Assembly (NCBI RefSeq): GCF_020921035.1
Contig: NC_063150.1
Coordinates: 5,952,001 to 6,016,000 of the forward strand
Direction: 5' to 3'
DNA: 64,000 bases
Source: Rhodamnia argentea
Lineage: Eukaryota; Streptophyta; Magnoliopsida; Myrtales; Myrtaceae
Below are positions 34,363 through 45,605 of this stretch, piece after piece; within the stretch, counting starts at the first letter, position 1; each line of letters starts with the position of its first letter. The notes under the pieces were generated by a model that was not told the origin of the DNA, ran no database searches, and worked only from the letters and a program-made list of their open reading frames with translations. Both the position numbers and the translations under genes were made by a program.

Positions 34363-36336
34363 TCAAATATCGCTAGATATCCATAAGGGCTCCTCAAACT
34401 GCCCTGTCAACTTATCCTCGTCACAGCCCTCACCGCTGCCCGATCTCAGATCACTGGGGCCCGCGTCGTCCGTCGGGTGCCACGCGGGCGTCCCATTCTC
34501 GAACCCGTTCCACGTCAGCCTCCGGAGCCCGCTCCCGTCCAACCTTGCCACGTATAGCTCCCCGTACGGCTGGAACTGGTTGGGCAACGACACTGGCTCC
34601 GCCGTCACGCCGCCCAAGTTCGCCGTGAACAGCAGCCACTCCCCGTCCCTGCTGAAGCACACGTGATTGATCCTCTCCCGATCAATCTCGGGCGACCCCG
34701 CCGGTCCCGCCACGTGCGCCCTCTTCAGGCCGGACCCATCCGGTCTAATGAGATAGATGCTAAATGCGTTCACATCGTCCGGGTTGTGCCGGTTCGAAGA
34801 GAAGGCTATGAGGTCACCGTTGGGCGACCACGACGGCATCGTGTCGATCCACGGTCCGTCCGTCAGCTGACGGATCCCACCGCCAAACTCACCGTTCGCG
34901 GCGTCGACGATGTACAAGTTCTTGTGGCCAGTCCGACCGGACCGGAACACGAGCCACTTGCCATCGGGAGAGCACGAGGGGAAGGCGTTGTTCCCCGAGT
35001 CCTCCCTCGTGAGCACCTTCACGTCACTTGTGACGTTGCCCTCCGGACCGGATAAGTCGAACTCGATCCGAGCAATCTGGACCGTCGTTTTCGGCGAATC
35101 GAAGATCGGTCCGATCGAGGTGTACACGACGTTTTGCTCGGTGGGGCTCCATGAGTTGTAGAACGCGGTCCGAACCTTAATCAGCGTCCACCGCCTCGAT
35201 CCGTCCGACTGAACGATCTTCACTCCGCCGTTGACGTCAGCGTCTAAGTCGTGGTTGAAGGCTATGAGCTGCCCGTCAGGGGAAGAAGAAGGGAACAAGC
35301 CGTTCAGCCTCAGCATCCGGAGCCCCTTGATGGGCGACGCGACCGGGTCGAGATTGGAGACCCTTGACTCGCCCCCAGTCGACTCGCCTCGGAACCGGTG
35401 GTACCCGATGTACCGTGACCCGGCAGACACGAAAGGGTTGTAGTGGTGGAAGTTTGGGTTCAACGGTTCGGTGACGGGGACGAAGGACTCCGACCCGGCG
35501 TCGAAAATCTCGATGTGCCGGAAGCTCTTGCCTCGCCGCCGTGTGGCGACGGCGATTTTGTTGGAGCCGGGCATGGCGGCCGGAGTGAAGCAGTGGACCC
35601 CTGGAGGAGTGACCCGGGTCGGAGCCAGCGGGAACCCGGAGGAGTCCGTGTCTGGGGGGAATAAAAATTCGACCCGGAAAATGCTCCACCACCCGTCCTC
35701 CGCCTTCCGGTGGAAGTAGACGACGGAGTCGTCGGACCAGGTTGGCCAACCCCCGGACTCCGCCACGACGATGCGCTCCTTCGGCTCGGATTCCCGGAAC
35801 ACGACGATGTCCGTATTCAGGGCGTGGAACTCACCGCCCCAAGGGCGCGACCCATAGGACGCGACAGCTACGAACTTTCCCGACTGCGAGACCGCCGGAC
35901 TGTAGTCGACGGAGCCGTAAGGGGTCAACCTGGCAATTTGGCTACCCTCCAGGTCGGCCGAGTAGAGAGCGGACCAGCTCGCGAACGGCTTGTCGGGCTC
36001 CTCGTGAGCCGAGATGAAGTAGAGCCGGCCGTCCCTGAGGACGGGCCGGTCGTGGAAGAGGCTGCCCGGCGCGGAAGGCAGCAGGTCGGGCTGGGAGAAG
36101 CCGGACCGGGCGAGGTAGACCCGGGGGCAGCCCGTCCGCTCGGAGACGAAGACGACGGCTTCTGGGCCATCGTCGCCCTCGTCGCCGGCGGAGGCGAATT
36201 GGGCGTTGAAGTTGATGGAGAGGCCGTCGGTGAGGCGGCGCTCGCGGCGGGAGGTGAGGTCGAGGGAGAAGACGTCGAAGCCGTAGTAGGGGCGGCCGAT
36301 GGTGGTGAAGAGGACGGTGCCTCTGGGCTCGTCCAT
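34363..36336 (-). CDS. TolB/DPP6-N-terminal-like beta-propeller protein, copy B
   Basis: Intronless, 657 residues, same length as copy A. The MDEPRGTVLFTT start at 36336 is chosen because it matches copy A. The frame happens to stay open for 121 more codons upstream, into an hAT element, but that part is leader and transposon sequence, not protein-like. Visible blades are SSSPDGQLIAF, SCSPDGKWLVF and SWSPNGDLIAF. About two dozen residues differ from copy A, including a cluster at EFEFAPDTD/EFLFPPDTD and the last residues. The promoter is altered: the TATA-like core of copy A is changed, and an hAT element is inserted 130 bases upstream of the start codon. Expression may therefore differ from copy A. 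Confidence 0.85.
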   Translation of the reverse strand: MDEPRGTVLFTTIGRPYYGFDVFSLDLTSRRERRLTDGLSINFNAQFASAGDEGDDGPEAVVFVSERTGCPRVYLARSGFSQPDLLPSAPGSLFHDRPVLRDGRLYFISAHEEPDKPFASWSALYSADLEGSQIARLTPYGSVDYSPAVSQSGKFVAVASYGSRPWGGEFHALNTDIVVFRESEPKERIVVAESGGWPTWSDDSVVYFHRKAEDGWWSIFRVEFLFPPDTDSSGFPLAPTRVTPPGVHCFTPAAMPGSNKIAVATRRRGKSFRHIEIFDAGSESFVPVTEPLNPNFHHYNPFVSAGSRYIGYHRFRGESTGGESRVSNLDPVASPIKGLRMLRLNGLFPSSSPDGQLIAFNHDLDADVNGGVKIVQSDGSRRWTLIKVRTAFYNSWSPTEQNVVYTSIGPIFDSPKTTVQIARIEFDLSGPEGNVTSDVKVLTREDSGNNAFPSCSPDGKWLVFRSGRTGHKNLYIVDAANGEFGGGIRQLTDGPWIDTMPSWSPNGDLIAFSSNRHNPDDVNAFSIYLIRPDGSGLKRAHVAGPAGSPEIDRERINHVCFSRDGEWLLFTANLGGVTAEPVSLPNQFQPYGELYVARLDGSGLRRLTWNGFENGTPAWHPTDDAGPSDLRSGSGEGCDEDKLTGQFEEPLWISSDI

Positions 36337-36466
36337 CGGACAGGAGGAAGCGAGCGACGGAGTTGGTGAGCGAGATAGTGAGTGAGAGAGTTCGAGTTGC
36401 GGAGGGCAGTGAAGATGGCGGTGGCGGTAGTGGGGTGGATGTAAATAAAGAAACGGCGAGAGTGGA

Positions 36467-37140
36467 TAGGGGTGTGCAAACTTGACCGGACCGGCCCGGA
36501 CCGGCCGAGTTGGTCCGGTCTTTGAGGTTGATGGTCCGGTCCCCGGTCTCAATAAATGGGACTGGTGATTGGGCGGTCCGGTCCTCGGGTTTCTTGTATT
36601 GGGGGCAGACCGGGCCAACCTGGACCGGACCGCCAATAATATATAATTATTTACATATAAATATATACAATTGCAAAAAAAAAATTGAAAACAAAACAAA
36701 ATATTAAAAGTCTACTGCCCATTTTTTTCCAACCTTGTACGGTCGCACTCTCCTCCTCAAGACTCTCTTTTTAGTCTTATTTTCCATCTTGTTTTTGGTC
36801 ATCTTTTCTCTCTGCAGGCTTTTTTGAGTGCGGTTGGTGATGTTTTTATCATGTAATGGATGGATTTGGTATTGAATTCGAACATTTTGGTCAAGTTCGT
36901 CGATTATAAAAGTCATTGCGAGTCGCTATGTTTTTACCATGGCATAGTTTATTAAGTTGACTAGATTTTCAATAGTTAGTGGTCCTACTGGGCCGAGATC
37001 GAGACCGGACCGGGACCGGCCCGGATCGGAACCGCCGTTCCCGATCCGGTCCTTGGTCTCGAAATATTGGGGACCGGGACTACAGTCCGGTCCCCGGTTC
37101 CATGCCGGTATCGGACCGGCCTGGACCATGCACACCCCTA
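36467..37140. mobile_element. Non-autonomous hAT-type transposon (674 bp) upstream of beta-propeller gene B
   Basis: Perfect terminal inverted repeats TAGGGGTGTGCA (36467-36478) and TGCACACCCCTA (37129-37140), with an exact 8-bp target duplication AGAGTGGA at 36459-36466 and 37141-37148. Unit A has the unoccupied site, GGCGAGTGGATAGG, near 29348-29362. CCGGTCC/GGACCGG subterminal repeats fill both ends. No transposase is encoded. The exact inverted repeats and target duplication point to a recent insertion, after the segmental duplication. Confidence 0.93.
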
Positions 37141-37148
37141 AGAGTGGA

Positions 37149-38180
37149 TAGGTTTGATCGTGGCATGGATTGGTTGACACGATTTGCGTCACTTGGAAGA
37201 TCTGGGGGTGTCATTAAATTATTGAAAGGAGGAAAATTTCGGGTCGGATAACGATGGGGGAAAGCGAAATCGGACCAGGAAAGCTTTAAAGAAATGTTTC
37301 TGCTTCTTCAACTGCCAAGTGCTTCTTTTGGAATTTTCCGTTGATTTGTGTTTGTGGACGGAATGGCTGCAGACGTTAACCGTCGATGTTCGCCTTGTGT
37401 TTTTAGTTCGAAAGTGAGAATGGCAAATCAATAGAATTCATGGTATCGAAATGGGAATTTTGCCTCGCACCTTTGGAGTGTTTTCTAAGAGTTAGTTCCT
37501 AGAAAACGTATCTCCGACTCCTCAATAGTTGTCGGGCTAAAACCTCTTTTAAGTATATGGAAGAACGATAGATGATTACGATGAGTTACGACGGAAGAAT
37601 TGTCCCAGAAGAACATATTGCTGCCCCCAACACTTAGTTTTAACGGTTGAGAAAGTTATCAATCATGAGGATCTTAGTGAACCACCCTTGTTACCAGAAA
37701 CAAACATGATACCCATCGAAGACTTGGGAACATTAGCCTTAGCATTGGCCTCCATTGGGTCCAAGCTGAGGTGTTCAAGTTGGACTTGACCCCAGATACA
37801 CTGGTCCATCAACTCAGTATCAGGGAATCTAATCTTGAAAGCACGTTCACATTCAAAAACTTCCAACTCTGTAGTGTCTGTTCTCAGACCATGGAAGGCT
37901 TGGGAACATTAGCCTTAGCATTAGCCTCAGCCTCCATTGGGTCCAAGCTGAGGTGTTCAAGTGGGACTTGACCCCAGAAACACTGGTCCATCGACTCAGT
38001 ATCAGGGAATCTAATCTTGAAAGCGCGTTCACATTCAAAAACTTCAAACTCTGTAGTGTCTGTTCTCAGAGCAAAAGTTTACACATTCCTCTGCAAATCC
38101 AACGACATAACTCCCTTGATTCAAATGAAGAAGTAGAAGATACTCCCATGATTCCACAATTGAGATGTAGACAGAATTCA
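37149..38180. repeat. Unit B spacer with 176-bp direct tandem duplication (37723-38074)
   Basis: The segment starting CTTGGGAACATTAGCC at 37723 is repeated from 37899 with a few differences. Unit A has it once (about 29968-30143). The duplicated piece includes the unrecognised minus-strand reading frame with FPDTELMDQCIWG. The junction lies in CTCAGACC/ATGGAAGG. The rest is homologous to unit A. Confidence 0.85.
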
Positions 38181-41129
38181 TCACAATCCAGTTTGCCTCT
38201 TGGCAATCAACAAATGGTTCTCCGGCGAGATGTTTGGGGGAACGTATTTGACAAGTTGCGCATCCAGTCCGCGTCCCTTTAGCCACATTAGTCTCCCGAT
38301 GTCGATGATCTGCTTGCACATGAAGCCCAGCACAGCCCTTTCTACTGCTTCCATCTTTCCGATGGTGTCTTTCACAGGGGTCGCATCCTCTCCATCTTCT
38401 TCCTTCTCACTTAAGGCAAAAAGTACAGAGACGTGCAAAATAATAGTGTTGATTTGTAGGGTCAATGTTACAATCAAAGACGTTAATCGCGATCGAGCAA
38501 TTGCAAGTTAAGAGTTTCAGATGATTACATAGTTGGAAGACAAGATCTTGGATCCTTGACATCAGAAAGATCCGAACCGTGATCAGCATCCACTGCCCAG
38601 CTTGTAAACCATGTGATGGCATGGAACTCTTCCTTCTTGATACCCAAATTTGAGAAATATCTCTTATCTGGAGAGAGAATTCGCAAGGCCAGCTTTAACC
38701 GGTCAATCATACAAAAACATGCATCTTAAAAATGAGCAATCTGAAAACAGAATGATAGATTACTTATGTAGTGTTTCCACTGGCAAAGATGATGGCAACA
38801 TGTTGCAATAGCCAGGCCTTGAATGGGGCATTTCTGAACATCATCAATCACATTTCTTTCTGATAAGCAACATCTTAGAGTCAAATCTGCACCAAGAGTT
38901 AGATCAGGTTTATCGTGTAGAAACGTTGCTTCCTTTAAAAAGCTAATAAAGATGAAGAGTGACTGTGAATCCATCTTCATGTTTCTTGGGCTGGCATTAT
39001 CTGAACAAGCATTCTAATCACCTGTTGCCGGACCACAGAGATGCTTGCCAATAGCCAAGAATGGAGATCCCCGTAAAGACTCGACAGCATGCAAATTTAA
39101 ATCCTCAACTGCAAAAGAAGCAACTCCAATGTAATCTTGTCCATTTCACATTTCAAAGCGGTAGCAGTGATGATTGAAATTAAATTATGCATATCTCTAA
39201 AACTACACACTGAAGTCAATTCAAGAAATTGCCTACATGGTCAGCATATCTGGTAGAGTTGTATACTAGTTCACAAAATCTTAGCAACTAAACAGCGAAA
39301 CAACTCTCGTCAGATTATTAGCATTCAGTATTGGTCTCTGAATGAATGACAGAATGGTAGAGGCATCTCCTTTCTGACCGGTTATAAATCAGCTCGGACC
39401 AGAAATACCACTCTAGAGTTATATACAGAAAACAATACGGCAAACTTCGATTGAAGACCTTCTAAAAAGAACTTCACTGTAGGGTGTGACAATTCTGCAA
39501 TAAAGCTAATATCTGTCGCCAGGGACATGCCTTCAGCACTAATCAATTATGCGGTGTAATTATTGCAACCATAGCTATAGCCTGGCTAGCAAATACTAAC
39601 GAAGGACAACAATCACTCACACTGTGAAGACATCTCCGTCACCAACAATAGCCATAGCCTAGCTAGCAAATGCTAACAAAGCAAAATAATCCCTCATCAT
39701 AAGAAGGCAACTCCCTGTCATGAAACAATAGATTTGCAATGTAGATGCTTCAATTAGTTGGTTTTATATGAGCGGAGCATACATCAAGAGAGAATTAGAT
39801 GCTCCGCTAAAATATTAAACACTATAATCAAATAAATATTCAATGAATCAGTTTTCCTGGCAGGCTAAAACGTGAAAGCACTACTGATTTACCAATAATT
39901 TCGGGAAATGCAATCTAGGATACTGAAGAACTTGAAAATCTTACTGTCAATTCTCAAGCGCTCTAATAACAAGCTCTCTTTTTGTCGCAAGGATCGATCA
40001 GCCTAGAAGTAGCATTTGAATGACATAAAACAACAAATAAAATGCAGCTCAAGACCAGGCAGAATCTGAAAAAAGTAATTGAAGTTTCAATGGAGACAAT
40101 GTACTGTTCTAATAAAACTCAATACTCACCTTAAGCTTGTATGCCTTCCGCTCAACCAAGAAGACTCTATTAATCCCATAACAGTCAGCAAGCATTTGCG
40201 TCAAATAACCTCTTCCTGCTCCAAACTCAACAACGGCAGGAACATCATTCTTATTTTCATCATTCACACATTGTCCCTCATTATCACACTTATCCCTCAT
40301 ATCAAATCTCTTCAAAACCCCATGCTCCACCATGTTCCCCAGAATCGACGCCTGTTGCATCACATGTTTCTCCTGAAATGGTAATTTTCTGCAAAGAACA
40401 ACTCCTATCACCATTGAGTGCACGCATGATAGCAAAATAACTGAGAACATCTCAAGATACCTATCAACTTGTCCCTTGATCCAGATGTCACAAGCATCTG
40501 TGACCTTGAACGAGTCTCTAATATCCCCGCATGTAGACTCGTGCAGAGACTTAATCTTGTCAATCAGACTACAAAACTCCGGCACACTCAGACCATACAC
40601 TGCACTCCTCTTCATCTCCGATGAAACATTATCCGGATGCCCCAGCGACGAATTACTCAACGGCACACCATCCTCGTCCTCATTACCAGCATTGATACCC
40701 TTCTGGTAGAAAGGTTGCAAGGACAAGGACTGAGTTTGTTTGAGCAAAGGGCATCTCTTGATGTGCCCTTCCAAGTTATCTTGAAGCACAGAGCTTCTCA
40801 GACCAAGCACGCAAAGCCCAACAAAAATCAACAGCAAGAAGCATAAAAAAGCGAACTTGAACATATACTCATTTCAAAGACACAAAAGGGCAAAGGGGAA
40901 TGGAAGATTTACTGAGATGGGTCGAGTGGGCATGGTATCCACTGAGCATCGGACCTCGGAGTGTGATTGCCACAGAACCTGGTGATGAGCATTTCTTGGC
41001 AAAATCAGTTCAAATTGAAGAGAAACCCAAGAGAAAGAGAAGATTCAGAGCTTACGGTGAATCGTTGAGAGGGGTGTTGGCGCAGAATCTGTTCTTCTTG
41101 GGCAGCCAGAACTTGCAGCGAGCCGCCAT
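38181..41129 (-). CDS. TRM13: tRNA methyltransferase TRM13 homolog (tRNA:m4X modification enzyme), nine exons
   Basis: TRM13 2'-O-methylates position 4 of certain tRNAs (Gly, His, Pro in yeast) using SAM. Exons, in transcription order: 41056-41129, 40913-40978, 40461-40796, 40130-40388, 39945-40002, 39022-39108, 38764-38886, 38529-38667, 38181-38409. All junctions are GT-AG and phases agree, giving about 456 residues. The N-terminus has a CCCH-type finger (RCKFWLPKKNRFC...CGNH), then a CHHC finger (PCPLDPS...HIKRCPLLKQ). The SAM-binding motif is VVEFGAGRGYLTQML; then KHLCGPATDLTLRC and IATCCHHLCQWKHY, and the C-terminal block GFMCKQIIDIGRLMW. The start is the ATG at 41129 that opens the first finger. 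The right edge of duplication unit B lies in intron 6, so the gene is intact and unit A carries only a 3' copy. Confidence 0.93.
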
Positions 41130-43008
41130 CGGAGCTTCTCGGTCGGTTTCGGCGACTCTCGGGTAGTTTAGCGAGGCACCTGCGCCTTTTGAGGCCGGAT
41201 TAGGAGCAAGTATCTTATAGGTAAACGGCCCAAATTGTCCTCGACTTCGGTCTAATACGTAAATAGGTACATGAACTTCAAATTATATAATAAGGTACTT
41301 AAATTTTAGCAAATGTGCAATTTCATGACAAAAATTTTAATTTATTTAATATGATTTCTTAATTTTTGGTAAATGTTTAATTTAATCCGTGAACTGTATC
41401 AAAATTGTTAATGCCGTCCCCGAACTTATATTAATAAAAGAAAAACATTGAACATTTCTCTACGATTCGATGACTAAATTAAATATGTACCAAAAGCTGA
41501 GGGATTTAATTGAACAAGTTAAAAGTTCATGGATAAAGTTAAAATTCATGGATCAAATCGCATATTAAGCCAAAATTTAAATATTATATGTGTGTTTTTT
41601 GACCAAAAAATATATATATACACTGTTTGTGTCATTCCCTATCTTATACTATAGGTAAAACACACTTTAGTTATGCGACGAAAATTTCATCCTATTTTTT
41701 GACGGGTCACTTCAACCGTGTGTCACTTCTACAAAAATCGTTTAAATTTTTGTAAATATTGAAAAAAGGGAGCGACAAATAATAATGACAAATCATCAAA
41801 TAATGGACAAAATAGTAATTGAATCCAATCCGAACTTCGTCGTGCGATTGATACGAGGGTCATTTAGTAAGTTCCGCGACAACAACGTAGACATGCTGGC
41901 TCTGCCCTCGCAACAAAACTGAATTCGGCATTGGCAAGGCACAATGACTCGACCGATCGGGAAGAATTGCCGGGGGGGAAAACGTCGGAAGCTACTTCAC
42001 GTTCGTTTCGGGGTGAGATTTGATTCGTCCCAGTTAATCAAGTCAAGACGCTCACGTACATCTCCATCATCCTTGAGTGGATCCTACATCTCTATTGTCG
42101 AGAAAAAAGGCAAAGAGTGGCTTTTGTGGTTTTGCCTCAATCGATTGCTCGTTCCCGCGTTGTTCTGAGCGCGACCTGTCGCTAGCGTGGAACGATAATG
42201 AGCCGATAGCCTCGTGTGTATTCTGTCAATAAAAAGCCGTCAACTGCTGTATAATTTCATTTCACCGACCTGTGCGAAGCACGGATCGATGATGCAAGAG
42301 TCGAAACTCCTATGATTCACCTCCGTCGCGAGATGTTACTATACGACCTTATCCGGCGATAGCCAACCGAAAATAACGTGATGTCTACCTTCCCCACCAT
42401 CACCTATCTAAATTGAGAGAAAATATTTTTTTCTCTTCATCCTAGGGAATACCCCCGAATTTTACGTCTCGTAGTTCGGACGAAGCGGTTTAAGGACTTT
42501 ACTCAAGTTCACCGATCGTCCTCTTTTGCACCAATACAGAATTCAATGATAATGACATTTGACATCGGGGGAAAAAAAAAAAAAAGAACAGCCGAGAGGG
42601 TAACTCTTATCCAAACCACGTGCGAGTCTCGTCGGAATATGAGAAAAATATTTTCCCGAATAATATATTTTTTACGAAACAAACGGAACCGATAGTATTT
42701 TTGACGTGTACCAATTATTTCAGAGTTCCGCCAATTGAAAAAAAAGGAAAAAACCGTCTTTATGGGGAGCTGAATAATTGAATCCTCCTCGACGGATAAA
42801 TTACCATCATCTGATATACCTGTCTTCACGAAATGTATTTTATCAGATGTATGATATTAATTCCACCAAAAAAAAGAGATGTATGATATTAGCATCGTGC
42901 AATCAAATTAGGACCGTAAACAAGGAATAAGTAAATAAGTACCCTTATAACGAAACGCACTTGTGTAATTTCGCAAATAGAGATGAAATAAATCAATCAC
43001 GATATCAC
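41130..43008. other. Spacer, AT-rich, no gene recognised
   Basis: Begins with the likely TRM13 promoter. About 41210-41600 has degenerate alternating AATTT/TTAAAT sequence resembling plant repeats of the type in which GGTAAATG and TTTAATTGAAC recur, without clear ends. The piece around 41880-42260 is more GC-balanced, with a short open frame I do not trust. No RNA gene is recognised. Confidence 0.35.
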
Positions 43009-43368
43009 TAGAGGTGTCAAACGGGTGGGCGGGTCAGATTTGGTCCAATCCTCCATTGACTCATTTAATTTATTTTGAACCATTTTCATGTAGTACGAAT
43101 CTAACGACTCATATCCATACCCGACTCGACCCCACCTATATTGACTAAAACACTTTCGTATTCACCTCAATTTAGCAAAACTTATGAATTATAAAAATAT
43201 ATATAAATAAAAAATATAAAAATTGACTCACTTAAGATAGTTAGCTAACCCATTTATGATCCATAAAGTTATTAAGTGATCAATTTATGAACCACTTAAG
43301 TTTGTTAAGTAACTCATTTATGACCCATATTCTTAAATATAGGTTCTTGACCTATTTTGCCACCTCTA
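43009..43368. mobile_element. Short hAT-type element (360 bp), degenerate target duplication
   Basis: Ends TAGAGGTGTCAAA (43009) and TTTTGCCACCTCTA (to 43368) are inverted repeats of the hAT type. The flanks GATATCAC (43001-43008) and GATATTGT (43369-43376) agree at five of eight bases, as expected for an older insertion. AT-rich interior with no coding capacity. Confidence 0.65.
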
Positions 43369-44245
43369 GATATTGTGATATTTCCGCTAAACTATAATGT
43401 ATGGTCTTATTATCCCACTATGCTTTATATTTATTTGCCACAACACCTTGGACCATGTCTCTTCACTCAAATTTTTAGGATAGAGATCAACTCCTATTTC
43501 ATATATACAGTATCATGCCATCATTTGGAAATCATCCATTATAAATTGGTGTTTGGTACCATCCTCCCTTTCTTCAACTACAAATAGAATGTGGCTATTG
43601 CCTAGCGTGTCTAATCTTTGTATCGCTTACAAAAATATACATACGAAAAAAATTCTCATTGTGCACGAAAATATTTAGCCATAAATTATTGTCGATAATG
43701 TATTTTTCATTAATTGATTATTTCAAGCAATATAAGCGATCATTCTCAGAAAAATATTTTTCAAATCATTCAATTTTACGAAATAAACGTACTCTTAGTT
43801 TGCATTTGCAAATCGTCGTTCCAACTACCTAGAAATTAATATCCACTATGATTCTATTTGATGTCTCGGAATCTACAACTTATATGGACGCTCTATCTAC
43901 TTTCATTGTGTATAGATCAAATATATCTTTGCATGTTGATATTTATCAACCCGGCTTATTGCAAATGGCCGTCCGTCGGCCTTGCCATGTGAAATGGCCG
44001 TCGCCGACTAGATCACCAGGTCAACAATTTGCGGCTGAACTTAGCCGAAATGACTAAATTGATAAATTATTAAAAGGTTTAAAAATAAATTGGTAAGCCA
44101 TTAAGATGTTTACGACGAAATTGAAATAATTGAAAGGTCTTATGATTGAATTGACCGTTGCATAATAGGTTTAAGAATTTTTGGATAATTTTCATCGTAA
44201 CTTCCCTTCTTTCAAAAGGTATTTCGACAAAATATATGATTTTTA
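43369..44245. repeat. AT-rich spacer with MITE-like fragments
   Basis: Around 43620-43800 the sequence, read in reverse, starts with ACGTTTATTTCGTAAAATTG followed by GAAAAATATTTTTC. This is related to the foldback element at 47888-48127. No gene is recognised. From 44246 the sequence belongs to the peroxidase duplication. Confidence 0.35.
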
Positions 44246-44433
44246 GGTCAGATCAAAGAGAGGAAGAACCAATCCATGGTCGGAATTTCAATCAGATTCT
44301 CTGCCAATAAGAAAGACTTACATCTGAAAACACGTCCAAACAAATCGAGTCAAGCAAAGAGTAACTGTTAAGGACGGGAGATCACTTTTCAATCTCTCCA
44401 TCCTACGAAAAATCAGAACTCTCCGGCCCGTCC

Positions 44434-45605
44434 TCAGTTGACAACACTGCACAGCTTCCTGATCTCTCCTTGTTTACCAGTGAGCACGTCGATCGAGCCC
44501 ATCTTCACCATCGCCTTCGCGAACTTCGCGCTCCAAGCTAATCCGTTCTTCGTGTTGTTCCCCACCATCCTCGAAGTCGAGGGACTCGTGTACAACGTCT
44601 CGTCCGAAGTCAACAAGCCGCGGAGCTTCGGCAACTGAAGGTAGTACTTGTTGTCCAAAGTGTCGGCTGTGATGCTATCGAGCGGCACTGTCGGTCCTGC
44701 TTGGGTCGCGTTGCTCGGTGGCCGGCACTCGTTCTTCAAGAAAGCAGCGTACGCAGGGTCCAAGGAGGGATCTTGGGCCAGTGTGGCATTGAACGCATAG
44801 AGACGGCTCGAGCAGGAAGAGCAGCGGCAGATTCCGATCGAGTGCGCTCCCGAGAGGGTCACTGTCTCGTCCACCGAGAGTCCTTTCCTCACGAAGTTGG
44901 CAATGAGCTGTTGGCCATTGAAGCTTGGCGGCGGGAGGTTCAGGGTAACTTCAGGGAGGCAAGAGATGCGGATCTGGTGGCCAGCGGGGACGTCTTAGTA
45001 CATGCCTCCGGCCTTGTGGGCACTGTTGCGGGCGGCGAAAGCGATGATATCGGGGCATGGTCCGGTCCTAGGGCATGAGGCTTCGAGCCAGGCCTTGGCC
45101 TGATCGATGATTTCAAACCTGCGAAGGCTAGGGTTGTTTGCGGGGTGCTCTCTATCTGCCAGGTTTCCTGGGGTTGAGTTCACCAGCACTGAAGCATCAC
45201 ACCCCTGAAATAAGTCGAAAGAGCTAATAACATTATATGTTTTAACATTTCTATGAGTCTGAGAACATCATCCTTCCGAGAAAAGGGAATTGCTGAAAAT
45301 AGAAAGGGAAGGAAATTTAAAGAAAGAGAATATAAGTTGATGAAGGCAGAACTTTTGAGCATATATATTTCACCGTAGCCTAACAAAGCAGTCCTGAAAA
45401 TGCATGCGAACGAGGCCGGCCACCGTCCTGGGTTCCTCGAGACTGCATCGAACACGGTTTTATTGATGATAGCTTCTGCCGACAGGCAAGTATGTCAGTA
45501 GCATCCCACATTTAGGGACGAGTTTGGGCGATGAGCCGCTGTTGCAGAAACCAATACGAAGAGAACCAAGGCGAGCACACGAAACCCCACCCTAAGTGAA
45601 GCCAT
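44434..45605 (-). pseudogene. Class III peroxidase pseudogene
   Basis: Two-exon layout like the intact copy at 52537-53736. Exon 1 (from ATG at 45605) shows the signal-peptide-like start [16 protein letters not shown], then an in-frame TGA after NVGCY and a frame change after SRNPG. Exon 2 has a TAA at 44995-44997 in place of a codon near AGGMY-DVPAG. The motif VRMHFHDC of active enzymes reads MHFQDC here, so the distal catalytic His is replaced by Gln as well. The proximal-His region LSGAHSIG and the C-terminal part are well kept and still open for 152 codons. It cannot encode a working peroxidase. Confidence 0.9.

Larger units (their letters stand above)
31071..39005. repeat. Tandem segmental duplication, unit B (about 7.9 kb)
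   Basis: Second copy of the segment at 23466-31070. Its right boundary falls inside intron 6 of TRM13, where the sequence continues CAAGCATTCTAATCACC instead of returning to the left boundary. It differs from A in bulk by an hAT insertion (36467-37140), absence of the MITE found in A, a local 176-bp duplication at 37723-38074, and the lack of about 55 bases present in A near 29541-29595. Confidence 0.93.

Noticed and set aside
34363-36699. A 778-residue version of beta-propeller protein B with a 121-residue N-terminal extension
   Set aside because: The extra part is leader sequence plus hAT transposon read in a frame that happens to be open. Copy A, which lacks the transposon, starts at MDEPRG.
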